DNA of 6,546 nt from Comamonadaceae bacterium (lineage in GTDB: Bacteria; Pseudomonadota; Gammaproteobacteria; Burkholderiales; Burkholderiaceae_C), in assembly GCA_947374105.1 (NCBI GenBank), contig CANCAO010000095.1:1-6546 (forward strand). Direction: 5' to 3'. Shown piece by piece: positions 6,401 to 6,546 of this stretch. The notes under the pieces are model-generated. The model did not search any database. It was not told the origin of the DNA and was given only the letters and a program-made list of their open reading frames with translations. Both the position numbers and the translations under genes were made by a program. Position 1 is the stretch's first letter. Each line of letters starts with the position of its first letter.

Positions 6401-6546
6401 CCTCTTTCAGATACCAGTATTGCGCTGGCGCACTCTTTGGGGGGCAGTTCCGCCACCGTAGGTTTTATGGGGCTTTCAAAGATTGCACGCCTACTTGAAC
6501 AAGCCTTGCAGCACGTGCAGCTTCATGGGCGTGGTTGGCCTGAGCA
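3491..6546 (+). CDS. chpA: ChpA/PilL, multi-Hpt hybrid chemotaxis kinase (5' part, runs off right edge)
   Basis: CheA-type histidine kinase of the Pil-Chp system that phosphorylates PilG and PilH. The frame is open from ATG 3491 to the window end, giving 1018 residues; the ATPase, CheW-like and receiver domains expected in the family would lie downstream. Residues 1 to about 600 are an alpha-helical region resembling the ChpA N-terminus and FimL. It includes LGPLAWVLDELRKSL, a degenerate H-box (QQLHQAVGALEMVG, H70), and an Arg-Ala-Phe-Trp-Gln-Leu stretch around W227. A Pro- and acid-rich linker follows (about 600-645). A canonical Hpt domain covers about 648-757, with phospho-acceptor H691 in AFHTLKGSSRMVG. 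A second acidic linker (about 758-929) leads to the VKVIESLRIGIPLYNVYLNE motif (930-949), then a second Hpt-like domain with H981 in AHSLGGSSATVG. A TTG at 3443, overlapping the pilJ stop, would add 16 residues; I prefer ATG because the family-like sequence begins just after it. Alternative name: PilL. Confidence 0.94.
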   Translation, partial: MQVHSDSSSVSESVDGDLGPLAWVLDELRKSLEGATKAIRRFVRDADKARGTGLESLDTGQLRIARQQLHQAVGALEMVGQSEPAKVLRAMESLAQKFVQQPEFCSEVAAAMVERASFALTEYLEGVLRGKSTSAVALFPQYREILKLLGEERIHPADLGTIEWHWVEMRLPQTAEPMTYGAPLRSKLDSSMLNIVKTGNVASAKTVRDISLSLAASQQKLEPRAFWQLCAAFFDALAHKLCPIDVYSKRTASRVLLQYATLAKDNQDLSVRLVQDLLFFCGQSVPTKADEALVLTACREAYGLTTTEVVDYETAQFGRFDPALLGQLRKRIATATETWAALSGGDTNRLKVVAEQFNAVSDTILKLHPENKEVAKALVKAVEQTVRSGQPPSTPVGMEVATAILYLDAAYEDIDPADSHMAERSLRLSQRLDYVITGGSSEPLEGWMEEIYRRVSDRQTMGSVVNELRNTLTETENSLDLFFRDPKNKEPLKEVPGKFAQMRGVFSVLGLDQAALATVRMRASVEKLVLEKTLVDPSIQAQLFEKLGNSLGALGFLVDMLSYQRVLAKKMFVYDEALGEFVSLMGRKKEEGVVVDPVKIEQKEIIEDPVVSILPPPADNDTSVPMQPVEVIQVTTSSSAGESNEDDDAELREIFLEEVREVVGNAMEAIKTLVAEPQNAEHLTTLRRAFHTLKGSSRMVGLNEFGEAAWSMEQLLNHWLAEQKPASESFLRLSHESMQGLGRWVEDIAKGVDERWSSPPFRQAADSLRLNNKYSPLAIPDEEASLPTHVSSNALQNVPLQTVEPSSDVTTFPLTVMSELDVAEGLTSPLGEISAEMNFPMADALDFELTRVMTDIPSSQDVRAVEPVSNDTELSFPDVFEFESADLEASLPVIAAKAIEVEPPHVDAPLISTDLDVSETDMSQVADEQVKVIESLRIGIPLYNVYLNEADEWSRRLQTELNEWALELHKPLSDTSIALAHSLGGSSATVGFMGLSKIARLLEQALQHVQLHGRGWPE
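5778..5800 (+). repeat. Strong inverted repeat inside chpA at the Hpt-linker border
   Basis: CCGCAGA (5781-5787) and TCTGCGG (5791-5797) are a perfect 7-bp inverted repeat around TAG. The stem extends to 10 bp with one G-T wobble (5778-5780 against 5798-5800). No T run follows on either strand, so an intrinsic terminator is unlikely. It encodes the end of the first Hpt region. Confidence 0.6.

Overview
The window is one compact, single-strand block of a Pil-Chp (type IV pilus chemotaxis-like) operon, in the order pilG (3' part), pilH, pilI, pilJ, chpA/pilL (5' part). Every gene reads on the + strand and nearly all sequence is coding. The gaps are a 1-base overlap, 9 bp, 21 bp and 44 bp. No RNA genes, insertion sequences, CRISPR arrays or terminators are visible. 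The minus-strand open frames all lie opposite these genes and look like shadows. The largest coding sequence, chpA, runs off the right edge without a stop.

Organism: the protein sequences and the order pilG-pilH-pilI-pilJ-chpA, with no pilK between pilJ and chpA, suggest a betaproteobacterium, probably Burkholderiales and perhaps Comamonadaceae. The base composition looks only moderately GC-rich by eye. This is inferred from remembered family sequences; genus cannot be told.

Layout: 1-240 holds the C-terminal two thirds of response regulator PilG, including its phospho-acceptor Asp. 240-605 is the second single-domain regulator, PilH. 615-1145 is the CheW-like adaptor PilI, which carries a 10-G run and a 7-G run. 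1167-3446 is the chemoreceptor PilJ: a long cytoplasmic N-terminal tail, TM1, a periplasmic part with two PilJ modules, TM2, a HAMP-like segment and the MCP signalling hairpin. 3491-6546 is the N-terminal 1018 residues of the very large hybrid kinase ChpA/PilL: a FimL-like N-terminal region, one canonical Hpt domain, an acidic linker, and the start of a second Hpt-like domain.

How they work together (family knowledge): PilJ at the inner membrane senses pilus-related signals and, through PilI, controls ChpA autophosphorylation. ChpA passes phosphate through Hpt domains to PilG and PilH, which set pilus extension and retraction and, in Pseudomonas, cAMP levels. The most unusual feature is the G10 homopolymer in pilI. 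A one-base slip either way would truncate the adaptor, so it is a candidate on/off switch, provided it is not a sequencing artefact.
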